Below, one piece after another: positions 52,398 through 61,249 of a DNA stretch of 64,000 nt. Source of the stretch: DASWJZ01 sp963720705 (lineage in GTDB: Bacteria; Pseudomonadota; Alphaproteobacteria; Rhizobiales; Afifellaceae); NCBI GenBank assembly GCA_963720705.1, contig CAVRGJ010000003.1:283144-347143 (forward strand). The letters run 5' to 3'. Under the pieces are notes generated by a model. It was given only the letters and a program-made list of their open reading frames with translations, was not told the origin of the DNA and searched no databases. Made by a program: the position numbers and the translations under genes. Position 1 is the first letter of the stretch. The number at the start of each line of letters is the position of its first letter.

Positions 52398-52568
52398 CTA
52401 GCTTTTCATAACGACACCGAGGGCGAGGATTGCATAAGCGATTATCGCGACCCAAAAACCATAGAGCGTGACAAACGGAAGCAGGACGACATGACCGATC
52501 AAGCCGAGAGCGGCGAACACCAGCGAGACTACAAAAATTGCCAGCGACGGTGCGTATAGATTCATCAT
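52398..52568 (-). CDS. Micro-membrane protein, 56 residues (inverted repeat copy B)
   Basis: Counterpart of the gene at 27493-27663, same length, beginning MMNLYAPSLAIFVVSLVFAA with two hydrophobic helices and a changed end (VVMKS instead of VVMKT). It lies 77 bases before the other micro-membrane gene on the minus strand, so the pair is probably one transcript. Confidence 0.65.
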   Translation of the reverse strand: MMNLYAPSLAIFVVSLVFAALGLIGHVVLLPFVTLYGFWVAIIAYAILALGVVMKS

Positions 52569-52795
52569 CGTTTTCCCCGTGAAGTTGGTGTTCCACCGCT
52601 TCTGAACCGATCAGTCCCGTCTGCGCGGACCTCCGCGGGAGAGTGCCCGGCGGGCGACGGCCTCGATCGGAGTCAGATGGGCGATCAAGGAGTGCCTGAG
52701 TCCACTAGGCTATCTTACTCAATGGCTTCATGCCGGAAACCTAGCGATCCAAGGAAATCCACCATCGCTTGACACTCGCTTCCCCGCATGGGGGC

Positions 52796-54607
52796 ATGAG
52801 AATACACAACCGGATGCGATTCGGCGCCGAGGCACAGAACGGTGGCGTGCGCTTCCGCCTTTGGGCGCCGAAGCACGCGCACGTCGCGCTAAAGATTGAT
52901 GGCGACGAAAAAGCCCATCCGATGCGGGCGGAAGCGTATGGCTGGCATAGCCTTTTGACGGACGCGGCGCAGGCCGGCTCGCGCTACCGCTTCGTGCTTC
53001 CCGACGGAACTACGATCCCGGACCCGGCCTCGCGCTTCCAGCCGCTCGACGTGCACGGGCCGAGCGAGGTGATCGATCCCAGCGCATATGATTGGCACGA
53101 CGCGGACTGGCGCGGACGTGAATGGGAAGACGCCGTGCTCTATGAGCTTCACATCGGCGCTTTCACGCGAGAAGGGACGTTCTGCTCAGCGATCGAAAAG
53201 TTCGACGCATTGGTCGAACTCGGCGTCACCGGGATCGAGTTAATGCCGGTCGCGGATTTCCCAGGCAAACGCAATTGGGGTTACGATGGGGTGCAGCTCT
53301 TCGCGCCGGATTCAAGCTACGGCCGCCCGGAAGACCTGAAGGCGATGATCGACGCCGCCCACTGCCGCGGCCTGATGGTCTTCCTCGACGTGGTCTACAA
53401 CCACTTCGGGCCGGAGGGGAACTACTGGCCGGTCTGTGCCCCTATCTTCACCGAACGCCATCATACTCCATGGGGCGCGGCAGTAAATTTTGACGCGGAG
53501 GGTTCGACCGTGGTGCGCGAGCTCGTTGTAGCAAATGCGCTCTTCTGGATCGACGAATACCACATGGACGGGCTCCGGCTCGACGCGGTCCACGCCATCC
53601 TCGACGAGAGCCCGACGCACATTCTGGACGAGATTGCGCTTCGGGTGCGCGCCGCCCCTGGCGGTCGCCGCATCCACCTTATGCTCGAAAATGAGGAGAA
53701 CCGCGCATCGCGGCTCGTCCGCGATCCGGACGGCGCGCCGCGCGAATACACCGCGCAATGGAACGACGACCTGCATCACGTGCTTCATACGGCCGTCACC
53801 GGTGAGAGTGCCGCCTATTACGAGAGCTATCACGGCGACACGGAAAAGCTGGGCCGCTCGCTGGCCGAGGGCTTTGCCTATCAGGGCGAGACGCTGCCGC
53901 ATCGTGGGACGGCGCGTGGCGAGCCAAGCGCGGGCCTGCCCCCGACCGCCTTCGTCGGCTTCATCCAGAATCACGACCAGGTCGGAAACCGCGCCTTCGG
54001 CGAGCGGCTGACGGCGATCGCGCCAAGCGAGGCCATGCGCGCCGCCGCCGCAATCTGTCTCCTTTCGCCGCAAATTCCGATGCTTTTCATGGGCGAGGAA
54101 TGGCGGACGGCGCGGCCGTTCCTCTTCTTCTGCGACTTCGGGCCGGAGCTCGCTGCCGCAGTCAGGAAAGGTCGGCGGGCGGAGTTCGCGCGCTTTCCGG
54201 AATTTCGGGACCCGGCGGCGCGGGAGACAATTCCCGACCCGACTGCGGAAGCGACGTTCCTTGCCTCCAAGCTCGACTGGGAGGCGGCGGAAGAGGAGGT
54301 GCCTGCGGCGTGGCGCGACTTCTACCGGCGGGTACTTTCTGTGCGCCGGGCGGAGATTGCGCCGCGGCTTCGCGGCATCGGCGGGCATGCCGGGCAATAC
54401 GCGGTGCTCGGACCGCAGGCGGTGCGCGTCGACTGGACGCTCGGAGACGGATCGGCGCTGACGCTGATGGCGAATCTCAGCGTGGCGTCGGTCGCGGCTC
54501 AGGCCGCGGAGGGCCGAGTAATCTGGCAGGAAGGGGAGACGACGCCGCAGGGGCTGGCGCCGTGGACAGTGGTGTTCACGAGCCGCGACGGGGGCGAGCG
54601 TGGCTGA
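52796..54607 (+). CDS. treZ: Malto-oligosyltrehalose trehalohydrolase
   Basis: Releases trehalose from maltooligosyl-trehalose, the second step of the TreY-TreZ pathway from glycogen or maltodextrin. The roughly 603-residue GH13 enzyme has the N-terminal beta domain (GVRFRLWAPKHAHVALKIDG), VFLDVVYNHFGPEGNYW, the nucleophile Asp in DGLRLDAVHAI, the acid Glu in MLENEENRA and FIQNHDQVGN. ATG 52796 is chosen over a codon at 52769; ATG 52811 is possible. Its stop overlaps the GTG of treY by 8 bases. No glgX/treX is present in the window. Confidence 0.95.
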   Translation: MRIHNRMRFGAEAQNGGVRFRLWAPKHAHVALKIDGDEKAHPMRAEAYGWHSLLTDAAQAGSRYRFVLPDGTTIPDPASRFQPLDVHGPSEVIDPSAYDWHDADWRGREWEDAVLYELHIGAFTREGTFCSAIEKFDALVELGVTGIELMPVADFPGKRNWGYDGVQLFAPDSSYGRPEDLKAMIDAAHCRGLMVFLDVVYNHFGPEGNYWPVCAPIFTERHHTPWGAAVNFDAEGSTVVRELVVANALFWIDEYHMDGLRLDAVHAILDESPTHILDEIALRVRAAPGGRRIHLMLENEENRASRLVRDPDGAPREYTAQWNDDLHHVLHTAVTGESAAYYESYHGDTEKLGRSLAEGFAYQGETLPHRGTARGEPSAGLPPTAFVGFIQNHDQVGNRAFGERLTAIAPSEAMRAAAAICLLSPQIPMLFMGEEWRTARPFLFFCDFGPELAAAVRKGRRAEFARFPEFRDPAARETIPDPTAEATFLASKLDWEAAEEEVPAAWRDFYRRVLSVRRAEIAPRLRGIGGHAGQYAVLGPQAVRVDWTLGDGSALTLMANLSVASVAAQAAEGRVIWQEGETTPQGLAPWTVVFTSRDGGERG

Positions 54608-57374
54608 CGACGGCAGGCCGGTCCCGCGCGCGACGTACCGATTGCAGTTCAACACGGCGTTCGGCTTCGCCGAGGCGGCGCAGCTCGCACCCTATCTCGC
54701 CGAACTCGGCGTCAGTCACGTCTATTGCTCGCCCTACCTTAAGGCGCGCCCCGGGAGCACACACGGATACGACATCGTCGACCACAACGCGCTCAATCCG
54801 GAGCTCGGTTCGGAAGCCGATTTCGCAGCGATGACCGCTGCGTTCCGAAAACATGGCCTTGGGCAGATTCTCGATTTCGTACCGAACCACATGGGTGTCG
54901 GCGGCGCCGACAACCCGCTCTGGCTCGACGTGCTCGAATGGGGGCCGGACTCTGCCTTCGCCGGCTGGTTCGACATCGATTGGGACCCGGAGCGTCGTTA
55001 TTTGCAGGACAAGGTGCTGGTGCCGTTTCTCGCCGACCAGTACGGCGCGGTGCTAGAAGCTGGGCATCTCATCCTGAAATTCGACGCGGAAGAGGGGAGC
55101 TTCGCGGTATGGGCCTACGATACGCACAAGCTGCCCATCTGTCCGCTCCACTACGCGAGCATCCTCGACGACGCGCATCCGGCGCTTGAGCGGCTCGGCG
55201 ACGCCTTCGCTCACCTTCCGACGTCGCGCGTCCATGTCGGCAGGCGCGCAGGCGAGCTTAAGGCGGAGCTTGGCGCGCTCGCCCGGTCGGATGCCGACGC
55301 GGCGGCCGCGATCGCGAGCGCCGCGCAAACGTTCAACGGCGTCGCCGGCGACCTCGACAGCTTCGGCCGCCTCGACGCGCTGATCCAAGCGCAGTACTGG
55401 CGGCCGGCGTATTTTCGCGTCGCCGCCGACGACGTCAACTATCGCCGCTTCTTCAACATCAACGACCTCGCTGGAATCCGCATGGAGGTGCCCGAGGTCT
55501 TCGAGCGCGCCCATCGGCTGATCTTCCGCCTCCTCGATCAGGGCGCACTCGAAGGTATCCGTCTCGACCACATCGACGGGCTGCTCGACCCGAAGGCCTA
55601 TTGCGTGCGGCTGCGCGAAAAGGCTCCCCGGCCGTTTTACCTCGTCGTGGAGAAGATCCTCGCCCCGCATGAGAGCCTGCGCGAGGACTGGGACGTCGAC
55701 GGCACGACCGGCTACGAGTTCGCCAATCTCCTGACCGGCGTGCTAGTCGATCCCGCCGGCGAGGAAGGGCTGAGCGCAGGCTACACCGCGTTTGCTGGCC
55801 CCGGCGGCGACTTCAGCGAGATCGTGCGCGACTGCAAGCTCAGGATCATGGACGACGAGATGGCAAGCGAGCTGATCGTGCTCGCCCGCGCGGCGGGACG
55901 TGTGGCACGCTCGCACCCGCGAACCGCCGACTTCACCAACAACGTACTGCACAGGGCGCTGAAGCAGGTCATCGCGTGCTTCCCCGTCTATCGGACCTAT
56001 GTCGACCAGGACGGCGCATCGGATGCCGACCGGCGCGACATCGACTGGGCAATCGCCAAGGCGCGGCGCTACGACGCGGCGCTCGACCCAAGCGTATTCG
56101 ATTTCCTGCACAAGCTCCTTACCGCCGACCTCGTGGCGGAGCCACGCTCGGGCTTCAGCCGCGTCGCGGTAATCAGCACCGCAATGCGCGTCCAGCAATA
56201 CAGTGGGCCGGTGATGGCCAAGGGCCTCGAGGACACGGCGTTCTACCGATACAATCGGCTGCTCGCGCTGAACGAGGTGGGCGGTAGCCCGGAGCGCTTC
56301 AGCGTCAGCGTCGCGACTTTCCACGGTGCCAACCGCGATCGCGTGAGGCGAACGCCGCATGCGCTTTTGAGCACTTCCACACATGATACCAAGCGTGGCG
56401 AGGATGCGCGCGCTCGGCTTGCCGTTCTTTCCGAGTTGCCACAGCATTGGGCGGCGCAGGTAGCGCTGTGGAGCCGCATGATCCGCGCGCCGCAGGCGTC
56501 GATCACAGAGGAGTTGCCGCCAGACCGCAGCGACGAATACGCATTCTACCAACTTCTTCTCGCGGCGTGGCCTCCGGCGCTCTTTTCGAGCGTACTCGAC
56601 TCTGACGCTGTCGCAGCATTTCGGCTGAGGATTGAGGGCGCGATGCTGAAGGCGTTGCGCGAAGCAAAGTTACGCACGAGCTGGGCGGCGCCGGACGAAG
56701 CCTACGAACAGGCAACGCTCGATTTCGTCGGCCGTGCGCTTGACACCTCGCGGGCAAATCCGTTCCTGGAAAGCTTTCAGGCCTTCCTTGCCCGCATCGC
56801 GCCGCTTGGTGTGCGAAACAGCCTCGTTCAAGCAGTGTTGAAGCTCACTGTCCCGGGCGTGCCCGACATCTATCAGGGGGCGGAGCTGTGGGATTTGAGC
56901 CTCGTCGACCCGGACAACCGCCGACCTATCGACTTCGACTGCCGCCGGGATGCTCTGGAGGACATCAAAACCCGGACGCACCAGATATCCAAATTGCTGA
57001 AGAACTGGCACGACGGTCGCATCAAGCTCTTCCTCGTCACGGAGCTCCTGCGGCTTCGCCGGAAGTATCCGGCGCTGTTCGATACGGGTTCCTACGAGCC
57101 GCTTGACGTCGCTGGTCCGGACGCCGACCGGGTCTGCGCATTCTTGCGGGAGGCGGAGGGCGCGCAAATGATCGTCGCTGCGCTCCTTTTCTCCACGCGA
57201 GGCGACACCGTCACTGGAACCATCGCGTTACCGGAGACGCTCGTCGAGAAGCGATGGACAAGTCTCTTTGATGGGCGCGCGGTCGAGGTTGGCGAGGGCG
57301 TGCTCGATATCGCAGATCTCTTCCCCGAGCTCCCGGTGTGCGTGGTCGTCGCGAGAACGCTTGCTGCTGTCTAA
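54600..57374 (+). CDS. treY: Malto-oligosyltrehalose synthase
   Basis: Converts the reducing end of maltodextrins to an alpha-1,1 linkage, the first step of the TreY-TreZ pathway. The 924-residue GH13 protein has YRLQFNTAFGFAEAAQLAPY at the start, LDFVPNHMGVGGADNPLW, the nucleophile in GIRLDHIDGLLDP, the acid Glu in LVVEKILAP and STHDTKRGEDARARL. Length and order are standard. It starts at GTG 54600 inside the end of treZ, so translation is coupled. Trehalose would serve as an osmo- and desiccation protectant, in line with the nearby stress genes. Confidence 0.96.
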   Translation: MADDGRPVPRATYRLQFNTAFGFAEAAQLAPYLAELGVSHVYCSPYLKARPGSTHGYDIVDHNALNPELGSEADFAAMTAAFRKHGLGQILDFVPNHMGVGGADNPLWLDVLEWGPDSAFAGWFDIDWDPERRYLQDKVLVPFLADQYGAVLEAGHLILKFDAEEGSFAVWAYDTHKLPICPLHYASILDDAHPALERLGDAFAHLPTSRVHVGRRAGELKAELGALARSDADAAAAIASAAQTFNGVAGDLDSFGRLDALIQAQYWRPAYFRVAADDVNYRRFFNINDLAGIRMEVPEVFERAHRLIFRLLDQGALEGIRLDHIDGLLDPKAYCVRLREKAPRPFYLVVEKILAPHESLREDWDVDGTTGYEFANLLTGVLVDPAGEEGLSAGYTAFAGPGGDFSEIVRDCKLRIMDDEMASELIVLARAAGRVARSHPRTADFTNNVLHRALKQVIACFPVYRTYVDQDGASDADRRDIDWAIAKARRYDAALDPSVFDFLHKLLTADLVAEPRSGFSRVAVISTAMRVQQYSGPVMAKGLEDTAFYRYNRLLALNEVGGSPERFSVSVATFHGANRDRVRRTPHALLSTSTHDTKRGEDARARLAVLSELPQHWAAQVALWSRMIRAPQASITEELPPDRSDEYAFYQLLLAAWPPALFSSVLDSDAVAAFRLRIEGAMLKALREAKLRTSWAAPDEAYEQATLDFVGRALDTSRANPFLESFQAFLARIAPLGVRNSLVQAVLKLTVPGVPDIYQGAELWDLSLVDPDNRRPIDFDCRRDALEDIKTRTHQISKLLKNWHDGRIKLFLVTELLRLRRKYPALFDTGSYEPLDVAGPDADRVCAFLREAEGAQMIVAALLFSTRGDTVTGTIALPETLVEKRWTSLFDGRAVEVGEGVLDIADLFPELPVCVVVARTLAAV

Positions 57375-57436
57375 CTCAACGCGCGCGACGAGCTCCGCTT
57401 GGAGATAACTCAACGCGCCGATCCCGACGACCTTTG

Positions 57437-57516
57437 GACACGCTGATGTCGCCTTTTGGCGCATTCCGGAAGTGCTGTCGGCCCTCAGCGACTTCCGAAG
57501 ATCATAAGAAAGCGGA
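57437..57516 (+). repeat. Dispersed hairpin repeat, copy after treY
   Basis: Contains gcattccggaagtgctgtcg, then cgacttccgaagatcataag and aaagcggac, the same core as 51641-51731 but with a different start (gatgtcgccttttggc). It leads directly into the intact resolvase repeat. Confidence 0.65.
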
Positions 57517-57826
57517 CTCCGGCTCAATAGGGGATGGCCCTGGTCCAACTTCTATCGCAGTCGCGATATCGTCGAATGCGAAACCGCGTAGGAGCGCCCG
57601 ATCTCAGCCAGCGGTTCGCCTGCCTCGCGGCGCTCAAGCGCTTCTCTCCGTTGATGCGGCGTGAGCTTTGGCTTCCTGCCCATCCGAACCCCGCGCGCCT
57701 TGGCGCGCTCGCGTCCTTCGCCTGTCCTCGTTCGGATGAGCTCTCGCTCGAACTCCGCCAGCCCAGCAAGCACCGTCAGCATCAGCCGACCATGCGCAGT
57801 CGTGGTGTCTGCCCAAGAATCTCGAA
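57460..57826. repeat. Resolvase-segment direct repeat, copy with intact gene
   Basis: Direct copy of 51674-52059. Here the resolvase reading frame continues past 57826 to a normal start. The two direct copies bracket treZ-treY and the inverted repeat B, spaced by about 5.8 kb. Confidence 0.85.
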
Positions 57827-58097
57827 GCGATCGAAAACCGGCGCCTCGCTCGGCGATTGCCGCAAGCGTGTTCAACAGATCCCTTGTCGATCGTGCAAGC
57901 CGATCCAGGCGTGTGACAAGAAGCACATCGCCCTTCTGGAGCGATTGGAGAGCCCGTCGCAATTGCGCCCGATCCATAACCGCTCCACCGACCTTTTCTC
58001 GGAAGATGCGGCTGGCGTCGCCTGCCTTGAGCTCGGCGACCTGGCCTTCGACACTTTGCCCGTCGGTCGAGACACGCGCGTAGCCGTAAGTGGTCAT
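57552..58097 (-). CDS. Serine recombinase, Tn3-resolvase/invertase family
   Basis: A 181-residue site-specific recombinase. The N-terminal domain has YGYARVSTDGQSVEGQVAEL with the catalytic Ser, GDVLLVTRLDRLARSTRDLL, and the Arg-rich GRLMLTVLAGLAEFERELIR. The C-terminal helix-turn-helix is LTPHQRREALERREAGEPLA with YAVSHSTISRLR. ATG 58097 (MTTYGYARVS) gives the family start. It appears intact. No transposase is present, so it is a lone relic or a cassette resolvase. It may act on a res site in its upstream region, not identified here. Confidence 0.92.
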   Translation of the reverse strand: MTTYGYARVSTDGQSVEGQVAELKAGDASRIFREKVGGAVMDRAQLRRALQSLQKGDVLLVTRLDRLARSTRDLLNTLAAIAERGAGFRSLRDSWADTTTAHGRLMLTVLAGLAEFERELIRTRTGEGRERAKARGVRMGRKPKLTPHQRREALERREAGEPLAEIGRSYAVSHSTISRLR

Positions 58098-58387
58098 GAA
58101 ATTGCGCCTTACTTTCGCACACGATTTACGCACAGCGTAACCCATTGACAGTCAACAACCAAGAGAGCTGTGCAAAAATCAAGAATTATGCACGGCGCGG
58201 TGACTTACGAGTTGCCAAGAGGACCGCTAATAGCTGTGCGTCACATCCTTCGGCCGGCACCCCCTGACGTGAACACGAGCCCCTCGCTACCGTCGCCGAC
58301 AGGAGTCGGTATTGACCGAGGCTGCCTGCCGCGATCAAGGAGACCGGGGATGCAACAACGGCTGGGCGCTGAATCCGCCTCGGGACG

Positions 58388-59416
58388 ATGGATGATCCGC
58401 AGCAGTTTGGACAACCTGATCCTCGCCTCCGCGCCTTCGTCGATCGCACGGGGCTAGTCTCCGATCCAGGAAACGCGCGCTTTGTGCGGCTGGAAGGTGG
58501 AGTTTCTTCCGATATCTGGTTGGTGGAGGACATCGGGCGCTCCTTCTGCATCAAGCGTGCGCTGCCGCGGCTGCGTGTTGCGGCCGAATGGCTCGCTCCG
58601 GTGGAGCGCAATCTTTACGAGGCGGAGTGGTTGAAGCGAGCGGCTAGACTGGTGCCTGGCTCGGTGCCGAAGGTGCTCGCCGAGGATTCCGACGCCGGAA
58701 TGTTCGCGATGGAGTATCTCAATTCAGGCCGATATCGCTGCTGGAAGGCTGACCTCTTTGCCGGTCGGGTGGACCGGGCTGTCGCAAAAGCCGTTGGAAA
58801 GCGTCTTGGCGCGCTTCATTCTTTGTTTGCGCGTGAACTCGATGCGCCGGTTCGTTTCGCCACCGACGCAAACTTCTATGCCTTGCGGCTGGAGCCCTAT
58901 CTTTTGGCCACGGCAAGAGTGCACGCCGATTTGGCTGAATCGATTGAGCGCCTTGCTGAGCGGACCGCCAATACGAAGCGCACCGTCGTGCATGGGGACG
59001 TCAGCCCCAAGAACATCTTGGTCGGTCCGAGGGGCCCCATGTTCCTCGATGCCGAGTGTGCCTGGTTCGGCGATCCAGCGTTCGATTTGGCTTTTTGTCT
59101 CAATCATCTGCTATTGAAGTGCCTTGCCGCGCCGGCCGCGGCGGAGGCACTTCAGGGCGCTTTTCAGGCACTCGCCGCCGCCTATCTCGCTGAGGTCGAC
59201 TGGGAAGATCGGGCCGAAGTTAAATCGCGCTCTGCGACACTGCTGCCAGGACTGCTTCTGGCTCGCATCGATGGAAAGTCGCCGGTGGAATACGTGACCT
59301 TAGAGAGCAGCAAGGAACAGGTGCGTGGGATCGCGCGCCGCCTTCTCAAGAAGCCACAGCACAGCCTGTCCCCGGTGGCGGCAGTCTGGGCGCGCGAGAT
59401 CGGATCGGAGAGATGA
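58388..59416 (+). CDS. APH-fold small-molecule kinase
   Basis: A 342-residue kinase of the aminoglycoside-phosphotransferase/choline-kinase fold. The N lobe has FVRLEGGVSSDIWLVEDIGR and the Lys in FCIKRALPRL. The catalytic loop is VVHGDVSPKNILVGP and the metal-binding motif FLDAECAWFGDPAFDLAF. The stop overlaps the ATG of the enolase-like gene (ATGA). A shared pathway in which the kinase makes a phosphorylated acid for the enolase-like enzyme is a hypothesis. Antibiotic resistance is not implied. Confidence 0.85.
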   Translation: MDDPQQFGQPDPRLRAFVDRTGLVSDPGNARFVRLEGGVSSDIWLVEDIGRSFCIKRALPRLRVAAEWLAPVERNLYEAEWLKRAARLVPGSVPKVLAEDSDAGMFAMEYLNSGRYRCWKADLFAGRVDRAVAKAVGKRLGALHSLFARELDAPVRFATDANFYALRLEPYLLATARVHADLAESIERLAERTANTKRTVVHGDVSPKNILVGPRGPMFLDAECAWFGDPAFDLAFCLNHLLLKCLAAPAAAEALQGAFQALAAAYLAEVDWEDRAEVKSRSATLLPGLLLARIDGKSPVEYVTLESSKEQVRGIARRLLKKPQHSLSPVAAVWAREIGSER

Positions 59417-60723
59417 GCGCAGCAAGCGATCTTTGCATTCGCTTGGTCAAGGGGAGACGAGTTTGGGACTCCCGCGGACGGCCCACTGTCGAAGTCGAAG
59501 TGCATCTTGCCGATGGCGCTGTGGGTCGAGCGATTGCTCCGGCCGGCGCCTCGCGCGGGCGCTACGAAGCGATCGATTTGCGTGACGGCGGCGAAGCATT
59601 CGGCGGGCTTGGTGTAGCGCGTGCCCTTGCCGGCATCGCAGATGAGATTGCGCCAGCGCTTGCCGGACTGCGCGCCGATGATCAGGCCGAGATCGACAGA
59701 AAGCTCATCGATCTGGATGGTACAGGGAACAAGGGGCGGCTGGGCGGAAACTCTACGACGGCCGTTTCCATGGCAATCGCACACGCCGCTGCGGCGTCTT
59801 CCAGGATGCCGCTCTGGCGCTACCTTTCGCGTGACGGCAAGGCCCGTATGCCGATGCCGCTTGTTCAAGTTTTTGGCGGGGGCGCGCATGCCGGTAGGCG
59901 TATCGACCTGCAGGACGTGATGGTGGTGCCTCTCGGCGCTGCGACATTCGACGAAGCGACGGCCATGGCGGCTGAAGTCTATCGCGCCGCCGGCCTGACC
60001 ATGTCGGAGCGCGGTCTGCTCCGCGGTGTTGCCGACGAAGGTGGTTGGTGGCCGGAGTTCTCTTCCAACGAAGAAGCCTTGGAACAGGCTGTCGGAGCAA
60101 TTGAGCGAGCAGGATACGTTCCGGGCGAGCAGGTCGCGCTCGCTCTCGATGTTGCCGCCACACAGTTTAGGTCTGGAAAGAAATACCGGCTGGGCACGGA
60201 TTCGACCGAACTCGATACGCTGGGGATGGTAGAACGCCTTGTCGAATGGTGCAGGCGCTTTCCCATCGTATCCGTTGAAGATCCGCTCGCCGAGGATGAC
60301 GACGAGGGCATGCGGGCCTTCACCGAAGCGGTCGGCGAGCGCGTGCAAGTCGTAGGCGACGACTATTTGGTGACGTCGGCAGACAAGGTAGCTCGGGCGG
60401 CGGTCTGCAACGCTTGCAATGCCGTTCTCCTCAAACCCAACCAGGCAGGAACGCTGACTGAAACTCACGATGCGCTGAAGGCCGCGCGTGATGCCGGATG
60501 GCGCGCGATCGTCTCGGCGCGGTCAGGAGAAACGGAGGACACGACAATCGTTCACTTGGCCATTGGTTGGGGAGCCGACCAAATCAAGGTAGGCTCCTTC
60601 GCTCGCTCCGAGCGGATGGCAAAGTGGAACGAGGCCATTCGAGTTGAAGAACAGCTCGGCGATAACGCCTCCTTTGCGGGCCGCGACGCCATCGGCGGAA
60701 CAAGAGCCGCCAATTCCGCCTAA
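59413..60723 (+). CDS. Divergent enolase paralog
   Basis: A 436-residue enolase-superfamily protein. Enolase landmarks are kept: APAGASRGRYEAIDLRDGG, GGNSTTAVSMAIAHAAA, FGGGAHAGRRIDLQD (His159 equivalent in yeast numbering), VADEGGWWPEF, SVEDPLAEDDDEGM, VGDDYLVTS, LLKPNQAGTLTETHDAL (catalytic Lys345) and VKVGS-like IKVGSFARSERMAKWNE. The motif SHRSGETED reads SARSGETED, so the substrate-binding His373 is Ala. It is therefore probably not the housekeeping enolase and may use a different 2-phospho-acid. It is translationally coupled to the upstream kinase. Confidence 0.88.
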   Translation: MSAASDLCIRLVKGRRVWDSRGRPTVEVEVHLADGAVGRAIAPAGASRGRYEAIDLRDGGEAFGGLGVARALAGIADEIAPALAGLRADDQAEIDRKLIDLDGTGNKGRLGGNSTTAVSMAIAHAAAASSRMPLWRYLSRDGKARMPMPLVQVFGGGAHAGRRIDLQDVMVVPLGAATFDEATAMAAEVYRAAGLTMSERGLLRGVADEGGWWPEFSSNEEALEQAVGAIERAGYVPGEQVALALDVAATQFRSGKKYRLGTDSTELDTLGMVERLVEWCRRFPIVSVEDPLAEDDDEGMRAFTEAVGERVQVVGDDYLVTSADKVARAAVCNACNAVLLKPNQAGTLTETHDALKAARDAGWRAIVSARSGETEDTTIVHLAIGWGADQIKVGSFARSERMAKWNEAIRVEEQLGDNASFAGRDAIGGTRAANSA

Positions 60724-61249
60724 CCTGTGCGTTGAGATTCGAGGCCCGAGCCCGTCGGCGCCGCTGCGGTACGCCTCGAACTATTCCCCGGGTCGCATCA
60801 CCTCGTGCCGGGAGTTATCGCGTGACCGTATACGCCGTTTCGCGGACCCGGCTCAGGCGGCGGCACGTACGCCAAGCTCGCAGCCACAACACCTTGCATT
60901 CGTGAAGCTCGCAGCCGATCGCCTGTGGCCGCACATTTGTGTTCCGGACTAGGCCGTGAACTCATTAAATGCGCCGGCCATCAGCCGGCCGAGGGTCCGC
61001 TTTGTAGTGATGTTCGGAAGTCGCCGAAGGCCGACGGCACTTCCGGAATGCGCCGGGAACGGACACTCCCGGGGGCGTCAGCAAAGGTACAGGCACGAAG
61101 GGCTTGGGGAGCTGAATACGCCAAGTCAACGGATGCTGTGCTCCGGCGAGGTGCAGTCTGGGTTCGCGGTCGCGAGCCGAACATTGACTGGGTTTGTCTT
61201 TGAGTTCGCCGAGCGATCCAGCCTTGTGACGCTGCCTGCGACGAGCTGG
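60724..61249. other. Intergenic region with inverted hairpin repeat
   Basis: About 525 bases between the enolase and the convergent cyclase gene. The only structure recognised is the dispersed hairpin repeat at 60996-61086. Open frames here overlap the repeat or are short. Confidence 0.45.
60996..61086 (-). repeat. Dispersed hairpin repeat, inverted copy
   Basis: Reverse complement of the 51641 unit: gtccgctttgtagtgatgtt, cggaagtcgccgaaggccga, cggcacttccggaatgcgcc and cccgggggcgtcagcaa. It shows the full hairpin core and confirms that the repeat is found in both orientations. Confidence 0.7.

Larger units (their letters stand above)
52081..52718. repeat. Long inverted repeat, copy B
   Basis: Reverse-complement counterpart of 27328-27979, carrying the same two micro-membrane genes in reverse orientation. 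Together the copies could support inversion of the 24 kb between them. Confidence 0.88.

Noticed and set aside
53312..54655. A 447-codon minus-strand frame opposite treZ
   Set aside because: No recognisable domain, composition typical of the antisense of a GC-rich gene, and treZ motifs are intact on the plus strand.
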